Assembly (NCBI RefSeq): GCF_001458335.1
Contig: NZ_CYTO01000024.1
Coordinates: 309,492 to 342,067, forward strand
DNA length: 32,576 nucleotides
Origin: Cognatishimia activa
Lineage (GTDB): Bacteria; Pseudomonadota; Alphaproteobacteria; Rhodobacterales; Rhodobacteraceae
Direction: 5' to 3'
The notes beneath the pieces were generated by a model. The model worked only from the letters and a program-made list of their open reading frames with translations, made no database searches and had not been told where the DNA came from. A program made the translations under genes and the position numbers. Below, in pieces: positions 1-7,563 of the stretch; position 1 is the stretch's first letter, and each line of letters opens with the position of its first letter.

Positions 1-266
1 TGGGCAAACCTGTTGCTTGCTGCGATGTCGGTGGATCATCCGAAGCCTTAAAATCCGCGGGTAAAGGAGCTGGTTTACTTCTACCTGCTGACGTCACGGC
101 TGACGTCGCGGCGGCACGCTTGAAGGATTGGATCGTCGAGCTGAACGACGTTCCGCCTGCGCTTCTGCGCCGATTTGTTGAGCAAAAATTCTCTCGACAC
201 AAACTGGGAAGAGCGACCTATTCCGCTTACCTGGGGCACGCCTTGGAGGCTGGCCATGCAATCTGA
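1..266 (+). CDS. Glycosyltransferase, C-terminal end only (GT-B, family 4-like)
   Basis: The reading frame is open from base 3 to a TGA at 264-266, giving 87 residues with no start in the window, so this is the 3' end of a gene. It begins GKPVACCDVGGSSEAL, which matches the acceptor-side end of the nucleotide-sugar site in family-4/GT1 glycosyltransferases, where G-x-P-V/I-...-D-x-G-G-x-x-E is typical. The following GAGLLLPAD and a C-terminal helix with FSRHKLGRATYSAYL also fit that family's usual ending. It likely adds a sugar to a glycan at the cytoplasmic membrane; donor and acceptor cannot be told. Its stop codon lies inside the next gene (overlap 256-266), so the two are probably translationally coupled. 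Confidence 0.7.
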   Translation, partial: GKPVACCDVGGSSEALKSAGKGAGLLLPADVTADVAAARLKDWIVELNDVPPALLRRFVEQKFSRHKLGRATYSAYLGHALEAGHAI

Positions 267-2007
267 GCAGCGCCATCGCATCGGCATTATTGGACCTTTT
301 GGTGATCCGATTTCGCAATTGATTGAAGATTATCCAGAGGATGCACAATCAACTTACCTTATGGTGACAAATCCGATGGATGCCATCGGCTTGGTCGACT
401 CTCTTCTGGTACTGAATCAAGATTACGCGCTGACTTATCTGCCTGCTCTGTTAGAGAGCGCCCTGCCCTGCAAAGTCATCCTGCGCCGGGGTGAAACTGC
501 AGAGAGGCAATTCCAGGCGGAAGAAAGCATCGCATTGTTGGGAAATTCCTTACAACAAGCAAAATCCGAAGTGGTCGAACTTTTAGCGATTACGAAAGAA
601 TCCGCTGATTCATGCCAATTGCTGACCCAGCGCAAAATTGGCCAGATGAAACCATTGCATCGTCTGAGCGGTGAGCGCCCGACCGTCGCATTACGGCGTG
701 ACGATGAAGTGTTTAATTTTTCGTTTCCGCTTGGTTCCGGATTGCAAGAGACCCGCCAGGCGGAAAAAGATGTGTTTAACTGGGTTCGATTGCGTCGGCT
801 TGCCAACCTGATCGCGGGCGATCCAAACGATCTCGACATGGAAGACATGACTGCGTTTTCCAGAGGCGAGGATGGGGTTCCAGCGCCACCCGCTCGCTCC
901 GGCACACCTACAATGGTTGTGGTCGTTCCAAATGGGATCGGCCTTGGCCACGTCACGCGCATGATGTCGATCAGCATGGAGCTCAAACGCTCTAAAGGTT
1001 TTCGGGTTGTTTTCTGGTGTTTTTCTCGGGCTGCGGCGATTGTTCAGGCTGCTGGCTTTGAAGTCGTCTTGCGTCAGACTTTCAGCCATATAAATGCGCA
1101 TCCACCGGACTGGCGGTGGGGGGGAAGAGTGGAATTTGCCAAACTCTTGGCAGACGTAAAACCTGACATCGTTTCCTATGACGGCGGCTCTTTTGACAGA
1201 TTTCTACTCAACGCGATGCGCACGCCTGGATGTGGCAAGTCAGGTGTTCTCTGGGTTCGAAGAGGAATGATGAGCCCCGACACACCCGAGAGCATCCTCA
1301 ATCCAGAACAGTTTTCTGACTTGGTCCTTGAGCCAGGCGATCTGGCCGTAGATGCAGACGTCGGTCCGACCCGGAACGGCAAAGCGGAGTTCCAAGGTTT
1401 CTGCGAAAACCTTTTTGTCCCTTCGGTGACCCTCAGACCCTATCTAAAAGACTACAGCCGCTCAGAAGCGAGAAAACGTTTGGGCCTTAAGCGATGGGGG
1501 CGCTATTGCTTAATGTCTTTGGGCGGCGCGTTCGGTAACTGGGATGAATTGCTTTGGAATGTGACTGAGAACGCTAAACGGAATGGCATCAACCTTGTTT
1601 GGGCTCAGTCACCGTTAGCTGCCCCGCCCGTTGCTTCAGATAAGAAAACTTTGATCCGCCAGATATATCCACTGGGTCCATATCTCAGCGCATTTGACGG
1701 CGTGATTTCGGCGACCGGATATAATAGCTTTCATGAGCTTCTAATCGGATACGACAAGCCCGTTCTGCTTGCTCCTACAAACCAAGATCGCATTGACGAT
1801 CAAATCGCGAGAGCGCGTTATGCAGATGAGCAGGGTTGGTGCGACGTGCTTTACCCGACCAGACCGGAAGAGCAACCCGCGACGATCGCGCGATTTATGA
1901 AAGCCGTGAAGAGCAAAGCAAAAATCACGACGCGTCCCAAGGAGTTTCTCCCGCAGGACGAAATGGTTTCCAGACTTATGGGCCTTGTCGATAGGTACAG
2001 GAATTGA
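256..2007 (+). CDS. MurG-like GT-B glycosyltransferase with long N-terminal extension
   Basis: The protein has 583 residues from the ATG at 256. That start is chosen because GGAGG sits at 245-249, and it overlaps the upstream stop by 11 bases. Residues about 215-580 look like a complete GT-B enzyme. A glycine-rich loop, VVVVPNGIGLGHVTRMM, resembles the MurG/UGT N-terminal loop, and near the C-terminus GVISATGYNSFHELL followed by KPVLLAPTNQDRIDDQ resembles the donor-binding G-x-N-x-x-x-E region and the last nucleotide-sugar motif. The first 210 residues match nothing I recognise; they contain IIGPFGDP near the start and helical stretches, then a P/A-rich linker before the GT domain. The likely role is a sugar transfer in surface glycan or glycoprotein synthesis. 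The substrate is unknown. A run of seven G at 1118-1124 lies inside the gene. Confidence 0.75.
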   Translation: MQSEQRHRIGIIGPFGDPISQLIEDYPEDAQSTYLMVTNPMDAIGLVDSLLVLNQDYALTYLPALLESALPCKVILRRGETAERQFQAEESIALLGNSLQQAKSEVVELLAITKESADSCQLLTQRKIGQMKPLHRLSGERPTVALRRDDEVFNFSFPLGSGLQETRQAEKDVFNWVRLRRLANLIAGDPNDLDMEDMTAFSRGEDGVPAPPARSGTPTMVVVVPNGIGLGHVTRMMSISMELKRSKGFRVVFWCFSRAAAIVQAAGFEVVLRQTFSHINAHPPDWRWGGRVEFAKLLADVKPDIVSYDGGSFDRFLLNAMRTPGCGKSGVLWVRRGMMSPDTPESILNPEQFSDLVLEPGDLAVDADVGPTRNGKAEFQGFCENLFVPSVTLRPYLKDYSRSEARKRLGLKRWGRYCLMSLGGAFGNWDELLWNVTENAKRNGINLVWAQSPLAAPPVASDKKTLIRQIYPLGPYLSAFDGVISATGYNSFHELLIGYDKPVLLAPTNQDRIDDQIARARYADEQGWCDVLYPTRPEEQPATIARFMKAVKSKAKITTRPKEFLPQDEMVSRLMGLVDRYRN

Positions 2008-2011
2008 GCCG

Positions 2012-2578
2012 ATGGCAACAAAGTCGGAAAACTTAAATCTGAGCCCTGGCTTTATCCGCCGCCTCCTAAGGGAAAACCGCGCTCAAGGACGCGCCCTCGC
2101 CTCTCATGAACTGAGACGCGCTCTGGAAGAATTGCAAAACCCAGAACTTTTCGAGCTGAAAATTGATTTCCACAATACAGCTTCTGCACGAGACGTGGAA
2201 TTGCCATCTATCATCGTCGATCCGGTTTCAAAATTATTGCCACGCCTAAATGTTCCGATTGGTGCAATCGTCTGGGAAGAAAATGCCGACAAACTTCCTG
2301 TCGTCGGCATTCTGACAAGTGCCAGCGACAGCGAGGCGTTGAGAGCCGGGCTTAAGGCGCTACTCACCGCGCACGCGAGTGACCCTTTCGCGCGATTTGT
2401 ATTCCTGTGCACAAGCTTCGCTGCAATTCCATTCTTGGGACGATATCAATTCGCCTACGAGTATATTGGTGAGAATTACGGTGACGTGAGTTTCAAGCGC
2501 GCAGCAATTCGCTATGGTTTCGAAGAAGTTAGGTCATTGGTAGGCGCTGAGTTGCAATGGAAGCATACTCACAATTAG
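2012..2578 (+). CDS. Conserved-looking protein of unknown function
   Basis: This encodes 188 residues from the ATG at 2012, four bases after the upstream stop, with AGGA at 1999-2002 as a plausible ribosome site. I do not recognise the family. There is no signal peptide and no clear membrane segment. The N-terminal third is charged and helical (SPGFIRRLLRENRAQGRALASHELRRALEEL). The rest alternates short strands and helices, including the hydrophobic FARFVFLCTSFAAIPFLG, and ends with a basic/aromatic tail. Tight spacing behind two glycosyltransferases suggests it is co-transcribed with them and may act in the same glycan pathway, but nothing in the sequence names a reaction. Confidence 0.7.
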   Translation: MATKSENLNLSPGFIRRLLRENRAQGRALASHELRRALEELQNPELFELKIDFHNTASARDVELPSIIVDPVSKLLPRLNVPIGAIVWEENADKLPVVGILTSASDSEALRAGLKALLTAHASDPFARFVFLCTSFAAIPFLGRYQFAYEYIGENYGDVSFKRAAIRYGFEEVRSLVGAELQWKHTHN

Positions 2579-2862
2579 ACGGCGCGACCGGACGATTCGG
2601 CATTCGATTCGGTAGAATGTCACATCCAACTTACAACTTAAAGTAAACTTAAATAAATTCGCCTTGCGGTAGCACGCGACTCTACCACAAGATATGGGAA
2701 CAATTTTACAAAAATTTAGCGATTGTCACCGCTGAGTGCTCAATGCATCCCATAGAGCTTTGTTTTTTTTACATATTGCGGCATTATTGGTAACTCTCAG
2801 TCGAAGGTGGGGCAGAATTGTGGCCTTTTGTTGTCGGAAGAGTTTTTTGGGGATGTGCAATT
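2579..2862. promoter_or_regulatory. Intergenic region upstream of the exported-protein gene at 2863
   Basis: These 284 bases are AT-rich with no credible gene. The octamer AACTTAAA occurs at 2635-2642 and again at 2646-2653, exactly 11 bases apart, so both copies face the same side of the helix. A 14-base element GCATTATTGGTAAC lies at 2781-2794. Both features recur, with small changes, upstream of exoY. A T8 run at 2762-2769 follows a weak GCTC...GAGC pairing (2738-2758), too short to call a terminator. No confident -35/-10 pair was found. Confidence 0.4.
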
Positions 2863-3834
2863 ATGAATTCTAAATTTAGAACCACCATCTCAGCGATCGT
2901 CTTGTCCAGCGCGGCGGCGAGCACAGCCTTGGCGGCCGCAATTGACGCGGAACTCACTCAACAAATTGACTTCAGAAGCGCGGACTTTGCGGATTGTCTG
3001 GATCAAGAAGAGTGCAGCGTTTCAGGACTGACAATCCGAGCAGAGCGTCGTGATGATCAGACGTCTCCTTGGCTTACAGCAAACCTTTATTGGGACCCGA
3101 TTGACGGTCTCGGTGTCCAAAATGGCGCTCAGAACGACGAAATTGACATCGACGAACGGATCGTGGTGACCTTTAACGATCCGGTCACAGTCAAGCGTGT
3201 TTGGCTCAGCGACTTATTTGTTTCCGAAGATTCTCGCTATGGAACATTCGGTGCCGACCGTCTGTTGCCAGAGCTTCCCGCAGACACGGAAGTCGCGGGT
3301 GTGAGCCTTTTTGATGGCGAACTTGAACTCACATCGCTGGCGATTAACGGCGAAGATCGCCTCCCTTGGGCGTCTTTCAACCAAGAAGTGGACGTGCGCT
3401 TCCGTGAAAATGGCGACCTCCGTCGCCGCATCATTGTCAACGACGACACGATCCGTGTGATGATTCCGGGGGATGACCTTTTCCTGACTGCGCCAACACG
3501 GCCCCTTGAGCAAGATCAAGACAAAGAGAACAACTTGTTTGCGGGTCTGGAAACCGTCGAACTGGATATCACTGATCTCTTGAAAGAGTTCAGTGGTTCG
3601 CCAGTCTTTGGTGTGGGTTCAAGAAACTTCGAAATTATCAAAGCTGTTTCAGAAGACCCCGAAAATATTGCTCGTATTTTGCAAATTGCACAGCAGAAAC
3701 GAGACACCATTCGGATGTCTAACGGTGAAGTTGGCCATGACGTTGATTTCGAACTGAAAGTCACATCCGTTTCATTTTTCGCGCCGTTTAGCGCAAGCAA
3801 CGATTTCTCCGTTGCTGGTATCGTTGTTGAGTAG
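2863..3834 (+). CDS. Exported beta-rich protein of unknown function
   Basis: There are 323 residues from the ATG at 2863; GGGGA at 2849-2853 supports this start over the TTG further upstream. Residues 1-25 form a clear Sec signal peptide (MNSKFRTTISAIVLSSAAA, then STALAA before the cut). The mature protein is acidic and looks beta-rich. The stretch YWDPIDGLGVQNGAQNDEID followed by ERIVVTFNDPVTVKRVWLSD recalls exported PEP-CTERM/VPLPA-type proteins, which often carry a D-G-L-G-V...E-I-D...I-x-F...P-V pattern. The usual C-terminal sorting helix is absent: the chain ends SFFAPFSASNDFSVAGIVVE. It is probably periplasmic or secreted. It sits 15 bases before another exported protein, so the two likely share a transcript. 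The family resemblance is my inference from memory. Confidence 0.65.
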   Translation: MNSKFRTTISAIVLSSAAASTALAAAIDAELTQQIDFRSADFADCLDQEECSVSGLTIRAERRDDQTSPWLTANLYWDPIDGLGVQNGAQNDEIDIDERIVVTFNDPVTVKRVWLSDLFVSEDSRYGTFGADRLLPELPADTEVAGVSLFDGELELTSLAINGEDRLPWASFNQEVDVRFRENGDLRRRIIVNDDTIRVMIPGDDLFLTAPTRPLEQDQDKENNLFAGLETVELDITDLLKEFSGSPVFGVGSRNFEIIKAVSEDPENIARILQIAQQKRDTIRMSNGEVGHDVDFELKVTSVSFFAPFSASNDFSVAGIVVE

Positions 3835-3849
3835 AGAAAGTTAGAACCC

Positions 3850-4422
3850 ATGGTTAAAAATTCTCGTCCATTCTTAATCTTCAAAACCGCCGTTATTGGC
3901 ATTTTCGGCCTGTCACGGGTCGCTTCCGCGATGCCGATTGCGATGAACGATCACGTGACGCAGGTCGAAACCTGGCGTGCCGTCAAGGATGACATGACAC
4001 CGCATGCCCAAGGTGCGGTGCCGCTTGGCGAACATGTTAAAGACGTGATAGCGAATGCAGATCTTCGCAACGATTTGATCGACACGGTCGAGCTGACATA
4101 TAGTATGGTAAGCGCTGACGAAATTGGCGCGTTGGACAACTTCTGGATGGAGGTTGTAACATCGCTTGCGGATGCTTCAGCGATTTCCACTTATCTCTCG
4201 GTGCGTGCGAGTATGGTTGACCCCATATTTACCGAGGGCGTTGATAGCTTGGTCTGGCAAGTCCAAGCAGGTGGCACCAATTGCGATGGCGATCGTTGTA
4301 ACAATGGCGGCGGAAACGGCGAAGAAGGGTGTGATGCCTCAGATCAAGAAAACTCCAATGATGATGGTGACCGTGGCGGCGGCGGCGGTAATTTCAACAA
4401 TGGATTTGGCCAACGGACCTGA
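3850..4422 (+). CDS. Exported protein with Gly/Asn/Asp-rich tail, unknown function
   Basis: The gene encodes 190 residues from the ATG at 3850. Residues 1-27 look like a signal peptide (basic start, hydrophobic FKTAVIGIFGL, then VASA). Residues 35-140 are helical and acidic, with no family I recognise. From about 140 to the end the chain is low-complexity, rich in Gly, Asn and Asp, with three cysteines at 145, 150 and 161 and a GGGGG run near 176-180. The composition resembles exported or cell-surface proteins with flexible, possibly metal-binding acidic tails, but no repeat period typical of RTX toxins is present. It lies 15 bases after the exported protein at 2863 and is followed by a strong terminator, so the pair forms a short operon. 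Confidence 0.6.
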   Translation: MVKNSRPFLIFKTAVIGIFGLSRVASAMPIAMNDHVTQVETWRAVKDDMTPHAQGAVPLGEHVKDVIANADLRNDLIDTVELTYSMVSADEIGALDNFWMEVVTSLADASAISTYLSVRASMVDPIFTEGVDSLVWQVQAGGTNCDGDRCNNGGGNGEEGCDASDQENSNDDGDRGGGGGNFNNGFGQRT

Positions 4423-4440
4423 TCGCTAATAACTAAGACA

Positions 4441-4466
4441 GGCAGAGCATTGCGCTCTGCCTTCTT
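4441..4466 (+). terminator. Rho-independent terminator after the exported-protein pair
   Basis: A perfect 8-bp stem, GGCAGAGC (4441-4448) with GCTCTGCC (4454-4461), encloses a five-base loop and is followed by a T-rich run, TTCTTAATTTG. It starts 18 bases after the stop at 4422 and ends before the next gene at 4486. Confidence 0.75.
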
Positions 4467-4485
4467 AATTTGTAACAATAATTCA

Positions 4486-5121
4486 ATGAGTTCCACGGAT
4501 CATACTTCGACGTCAGAATACCCACTGCCGCCAGAGGCAGGTGATCCTGAAACCTTTAAACGAAGAATTCAAGGAGAGAGCGCAAAGTCCGTTCTCGAAA
4601 TTGGCCGCACCCCGGCCGTTTATAGCTACGCTATTTTGGAAGCTCTACAAGCAAACGGCTATGGCGTATTAAGTAGCCTTGAAGCCATCACCGCCCCGAA
4701 AAACAAAAAATTCTATCGCTTGTTGACCGAAAATGGCTTTGAGAACTCTCACTCGGTTATCAAATATAAAAAATCCTACCATTGGGCATTGCAGCGCATG
4801 ATCTCTGATCCGTCTAGATCGTATTTTGATATGTGCCTGATTTCCGCCAATAAACGGTTTGAGTCATCCGCTCTCACAGCCACATTGGCTGACATACTTA
4901 TACGACCAGGCGGCCTTCTGGTGATGCCAGGATCAAATTGGTCCATGCAAACGTCTCCTTATTTCAAGGAACGTCCGGAGATCGCAAACGATGTGGACAA
5001 TGATGAGATTGAAAGCCGTCCACTTGAAGTTGTACGCGACACAATTCTTTTTAGACTGGGCTATGAGATTATTTCGGAACCGAATTGCCCAGACGTGATA
5101 TTTGCGCGGAAGCCCACTTAA
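4486..5121 (+). CDS. Methyltransferase-like (Rossmann fold) protein, degenerate SAM motif
   Basis: The chain has 211 residues from the ATG at 4486. A longer reading from TTG 4450 would start inside the terminator, so it is rejected. The ribosome site is weak. Near residue 35 the sequence SVLEIGRTPAVYSYAILEAL followed by GYGVLSSLEAI has the order of class I methyltransferase motifs I and II (V-L-E-I-G...). The second and third glycines of the G-x-G-x-G loop are missing. LADILIRPGGLLVMPGSNW near residue 145 resembles the L-x-P-G-G motif after strand 5. The protein could bind another ligand, be an inactive relative, or be a divergent methyltransferase. There is no signal peptide, so it is cytoplasmic. 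It lies alone between two hairpins. Confidence 0.55.
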   Translation: MSSTDHTSTSEYPLPPEAGDPETFKRRIQGESAKSVLEIGRTPAVYSYAILEALQANGYGVLSSLEAITAPKNKKFYRLLTENGFENSHSVIKYKKSYHWALQRMISDPSRSYFDMCLISANKRFESSALTATLADILIRPGGLLVMPGSNWSMQTSPYFKERPEIANDVDNDEIESRPLEVVRDTILFRLGYEIISEPNCPDVIFARKPT

Positions 5122-5142
5122 GGGCTTCCCACGCAAATTCTT
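5100..5142. terminator. Long stem-loop overlapping the stop of the methyltransferase-like gene
   Basis: GGAAGCCC (5108-5115) pairs perfectly with GGGCTTCC (5122-5129) around a six-base loop that contains the TAA stop. An outer stem ATTTGCG (5100-5106) pairs with CGCAAAT (5132-5138) across a 1/2-base bulge, and TCTT follows. It lies between converging genes and could stop transcription from both sides. The T-tract is poor, so termination is inferred from structure and position. Confidence 0.5.
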
Positions 5143-5182
5143 CCAATGCTGAAAGGTCCCGGTGTTTGGGACCGAACAAAAC

Positions 5183-5482
5183 TTAAAGGTCGTGTAGAAA
5201 CGCTTGAAGACGACCTTCGCCGCGGCCAGACGCAACCAAGCAAGTCAAACGGCGCTGAGGCAATGTCAAAAGAATTGTCCATGTGGAGCTGTTAGGCTTC
5301 GCATAGATTTCCATCACATTGTTAGAAGCGCTCATTGCGTTTGCAATCAGGCTTTCACCGAAGTTGGCGTTCAAACGATCAACGACCGCATCGCGGTTCG
5401 CGCATGTTGCTGCTTTGGCAGACGATGCCACTGACATCGCGAACACCGCCGCTGCAATTGCTTTACCAGCAAATTTTACCAT
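5183..5482 (-). CDS. Small secreted protein of an alphaproteobacterial conserved type
   Basis: This is a 99-residue protein. The ATG at 5482 is preceded by GAGAGGACAGAG, a good ribosome site. Residues 1-24 are a textbook signal peptide ending in SSAKA. The mature part begins with a cysteine close to the cut (ATCANRDAVVDRL), has NFGES, and then SSTWTILLTLPQRRLTCLVASGRGE. The order C-x-x-R-x-x-x-x-x-x-L, G-E, T-W-T-I-L-x-T, C-L-x-A-x-G matches small periplasmic proteins I associate with alphaproteobacteria, whose function is not known. Two cysteines may form a disulfide. It stands alone downstream of tadC with 171 bases between, so it probably has its own promoter. Confidence 0.7.
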   Translation of the reverse strand: MVKFAGKAIAAAVFAMSVASSAKAATCANRDAVVDRLNANFGESLIANAMSASNNVMEIYAKPNSSTWTILLTLPQRRLTCLVASGRGEGRLQAFLHDL

Positions 5483-5653
5483 GTCTCTGTCCTCTCTGCT
5501 TCAACAGGTATTCATGCGACAGCAGAATTACTTTCGCACCCTGACTTTCTAAGAAGAGATTCGGCCAAAGACGTGAACGGGGTTAGGAGTTTTGCAGGTA
5601 AAAATGGGGCTTTTTCAGGACGCCCTCCTACAATTGCGGCAGTTTTGTCGTGA

Positions 5654-6577
5654 TTACTGTGGGGACAGGTTGAGCAGCATTTCCAATATAGCGATCAAAA
5701 TTGGAACGAGAATGATCACCAAATTTACTGGGAACATGAACATTGCCATAGGGAAAAGCATCTTCACAGGCAGCGCGTTCGCTTTTTCCTCGGCACGAAG
5801 TAGCCGCCTTTGACGCATCTCGGCACTAAACACCCTCAAGGTCTGCGCCACCGAAGCACCCAGTTCCTGTGATTGTTTAAACAGCACGGCCAAAGACCGG
5901 GCTTCGTCTACGTTGATACGTTTAGAGAAATTCATGAGCGCTTGATCCACCGGGCGGCCAGCGCGAATTTCAAGGTTGATAATTGATAGCTGAACGCCGA
6001 AGTCGGGGGTCGTAATCAAATATTCGCGGGTCACACGGTCAAGCGCCGCATCAATCCCCAATCCAGCTTCTACACAGACAAGCAAGAGATCCAAAAAATC
6101 TGGGAAAATCTTGCGGAATTCATTCTGGCGATGCTTGGCACGCCGCTCCAATACGGCCGAGCACAAAATGAAAATGACACCGCCCAGCATAAAAGAGCCG
6201 AACAGAATATTGATCGAATCCAATGTCGGGATCAGAATGTTGAGCGCCACCTGAAAGGCGACAACAAAAGCGATCGTTACACCAAACCGGATCAGATTGA
6301 ATATGCTCATCGCACGTTCGGAAAAATAGCCGGCTTGCACCAGCCGCATCCTGAGGGAATTCACCTCCTCGTTTTGCACGACGTCCAGATAATATTTTAT
6401 CTGCTCATTGCCCGAACCAAGAATGCGATCGATGTTATCGTCGACCTCTGCCCGAGAATTTTTGATCCGGCCAACATTTTTTGTAACTTCACGGCGCCGA
6501 AATACTCCCGCCAAAACAAGGTAAGTAATCAGCAGAACCGCAAGAAAGATCAGACCAAGTAAGACGTTCTCATTCAT
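5654..6577 (-). CDS. tadC: Flp pilus platform protein TadC
   Basis: TadC has 307 residues and is a GspF/T2SSF-type inner-membrane protein. It has an N-terminal membrane segment (NVLLGLIFLAVLLITYLVLA), a pair of membrane segments around residues 95-145, and the T2SSF cytoplasmic domain beginning FPDFLDLLLVCVEAGLGIDAA. Other family marks are IRAGRPVDQAL and SLAVLFKQSQELGASVAQTL, and a C-terminal hydrophobic hairpin follows. In Tad systems TadB and TadC together make the platform on which the CpaF ATPase works. It starts 20 bases after the tadB stop and is the last gene of the pilus operon in this window. Confidence 0.93.
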   Translation of the reverse strand: MNENVLLGLIFLAVLLITYLVLAGVFRRREVTKNVGRIKNSRAEVDDNIDRILGSGNEQIKYYLDVVQNEEVNSLRMRLVQAGYFSERAMSIFNLIRFGVTIAFVVAFQVALNILIPTLDSINILFGSFMLGGVIFILCSAVLERRAKHRQNEFRKIFPDFLDLLLVCVEAGLGIDAALDRVTREYLITTPDFGVQLSIINLEIRAGRPVDQALMNFSKRINVDEARSLAVLFKQSQELGASVAQTLRVFSAEMRQRRLLRAEEKANALPVKMLFPMAMFMFPVNLVIILVPILIAILEMLLNLSPQ

Positions 6578-6597
6578 TAAGCGATCAATCTCTCTTG

Positions 6598-7563
6598 TTA
6601 GTAGTCAAAGTTCACAAGGCGACGAATGACGATCATGCCCATAAAAATTCCCACAAGGCAGCCAAAGACGACGTGCGGGCCATATCCGGTTTCCCACAAC
6701 GGATCGAAATAGGTCGGGACAAGAAACTTCACCATATAATAGAGACCAAACGGGAAGAGCAGCATGATCCAAGCTGTGATCCGCCCTTCAGCAGAGATGG
6801 CCAAAATCTTTCGTTTCAGCATCAAACGGTCTCTGATCATCTGGGAAAGGTTGGTCAAGATCTCAGCAAGGTTACCGCCGGTGCCGCGCTGAACGCTGAC
6901 ACTCACGGTCACCATGTTCACTTCGCTCGCGCCAACGCGATTGTATAAATTGATCATCGCGGTTTCGAGTTCGGCGCCAAAGGTCATCTGATCGTTCAAA
7001 ATCCCAAATTCAGAGCCAAGAGGATCTGGCATCTCGCGCGCCACCAAGGCAATGGAAGAGTTCAGAGGGTGCCCCGCATTCAAACTGCGCACCATGACAT
7101 CCAGGGCGTCAGGGAGTTGGTTGGTAAAGGCCTTGATACGGCGGCTTCTGCGCCACCAAAGGACCCCATAACTAAGCCCTAGGCCGAAAACGATAGCGAA
7201 AACCATCTGGAAAACGCCGGTTACACCAACAACAAGCCGACCGATAACAAAACCCAAAAAAATGAAGGCGAGCAGATACGCCGCCATTCGCGGAACTGAA
7301 ATCCGGATGCCGGTCTGGCCAAGAAACCGGCTTGCGCTGTTCGAAATATCGATTTCGCCCGCTCGGCTCGCTAACCCTCTGGAACGCAGCAGTTCAATAT
7401 GCGGCTCCATTTTGCCTTTGCTATTTTGGCGGATGTTCTCCAGTCGGTTCGAAACGTCTCTGCGTGAACGCGCAGATCTCGTCAGGATACGCAATAGGGT
7501 ATCAACGCCCAAAAGCGCTGCGACAAAGATCAATCCATAGAGCATTAAGAGATTGTCGGTCAT
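6598..7563 (-). CDS. tadB: Flp pilus platform protein TadB
   Basis: The protein has 321 residues, the family's usual length. It has an N-terminal membrane segment, a basic linker, two membrane segments around residues 92-135, then the T2SSF domain with FTNQLPDALDVMVRSLNAGH, the GTGGNLAEIL motif, and two final membrane segments. It is the inner-membrane partner of TadC in the pilus assembly platform. Its ATG overlaps the cpaF stop by four bases (ATGA, 7560-7563), showing translational coupling with the motor ATPase. Confidence 0.93.
   Translation of the reverse strand: MTDNLLMLYGLIFVAALLGVDTLLRILTRSARSRRDVSNRLENIRQNSKGKMEPHIELLRSRGLASRAGEIDISNSASRFLGQTGIRISVPRMAAYLLAFIFLGFVIGRLVVGVTGVFQMVFAIVFGLGLSYGVLWWRRSRRIKAFTNQLPDALDVMVRSLNAGHPLNSSIALVAREMPDPLGSEFGILNDQMTFGAELETAMINLYNRVGASEVNMVTVSVSVQRGTGGNLAEILTNLSQMIRDRLMLKRKILAISAEGRITAWIMLLFPFGLYYMVKFLVPTYFDPLWETGYGPHVVFGCLVGIFMGMIVIRRLVNFDY

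Noticed and set aside
5592-5653. Possible terminator after tadC (GGGC...GCCC followed by a T-run on the minus strand)
   Set aside because: The stem is only four base pairs with an 11-base loop, too weak to call.
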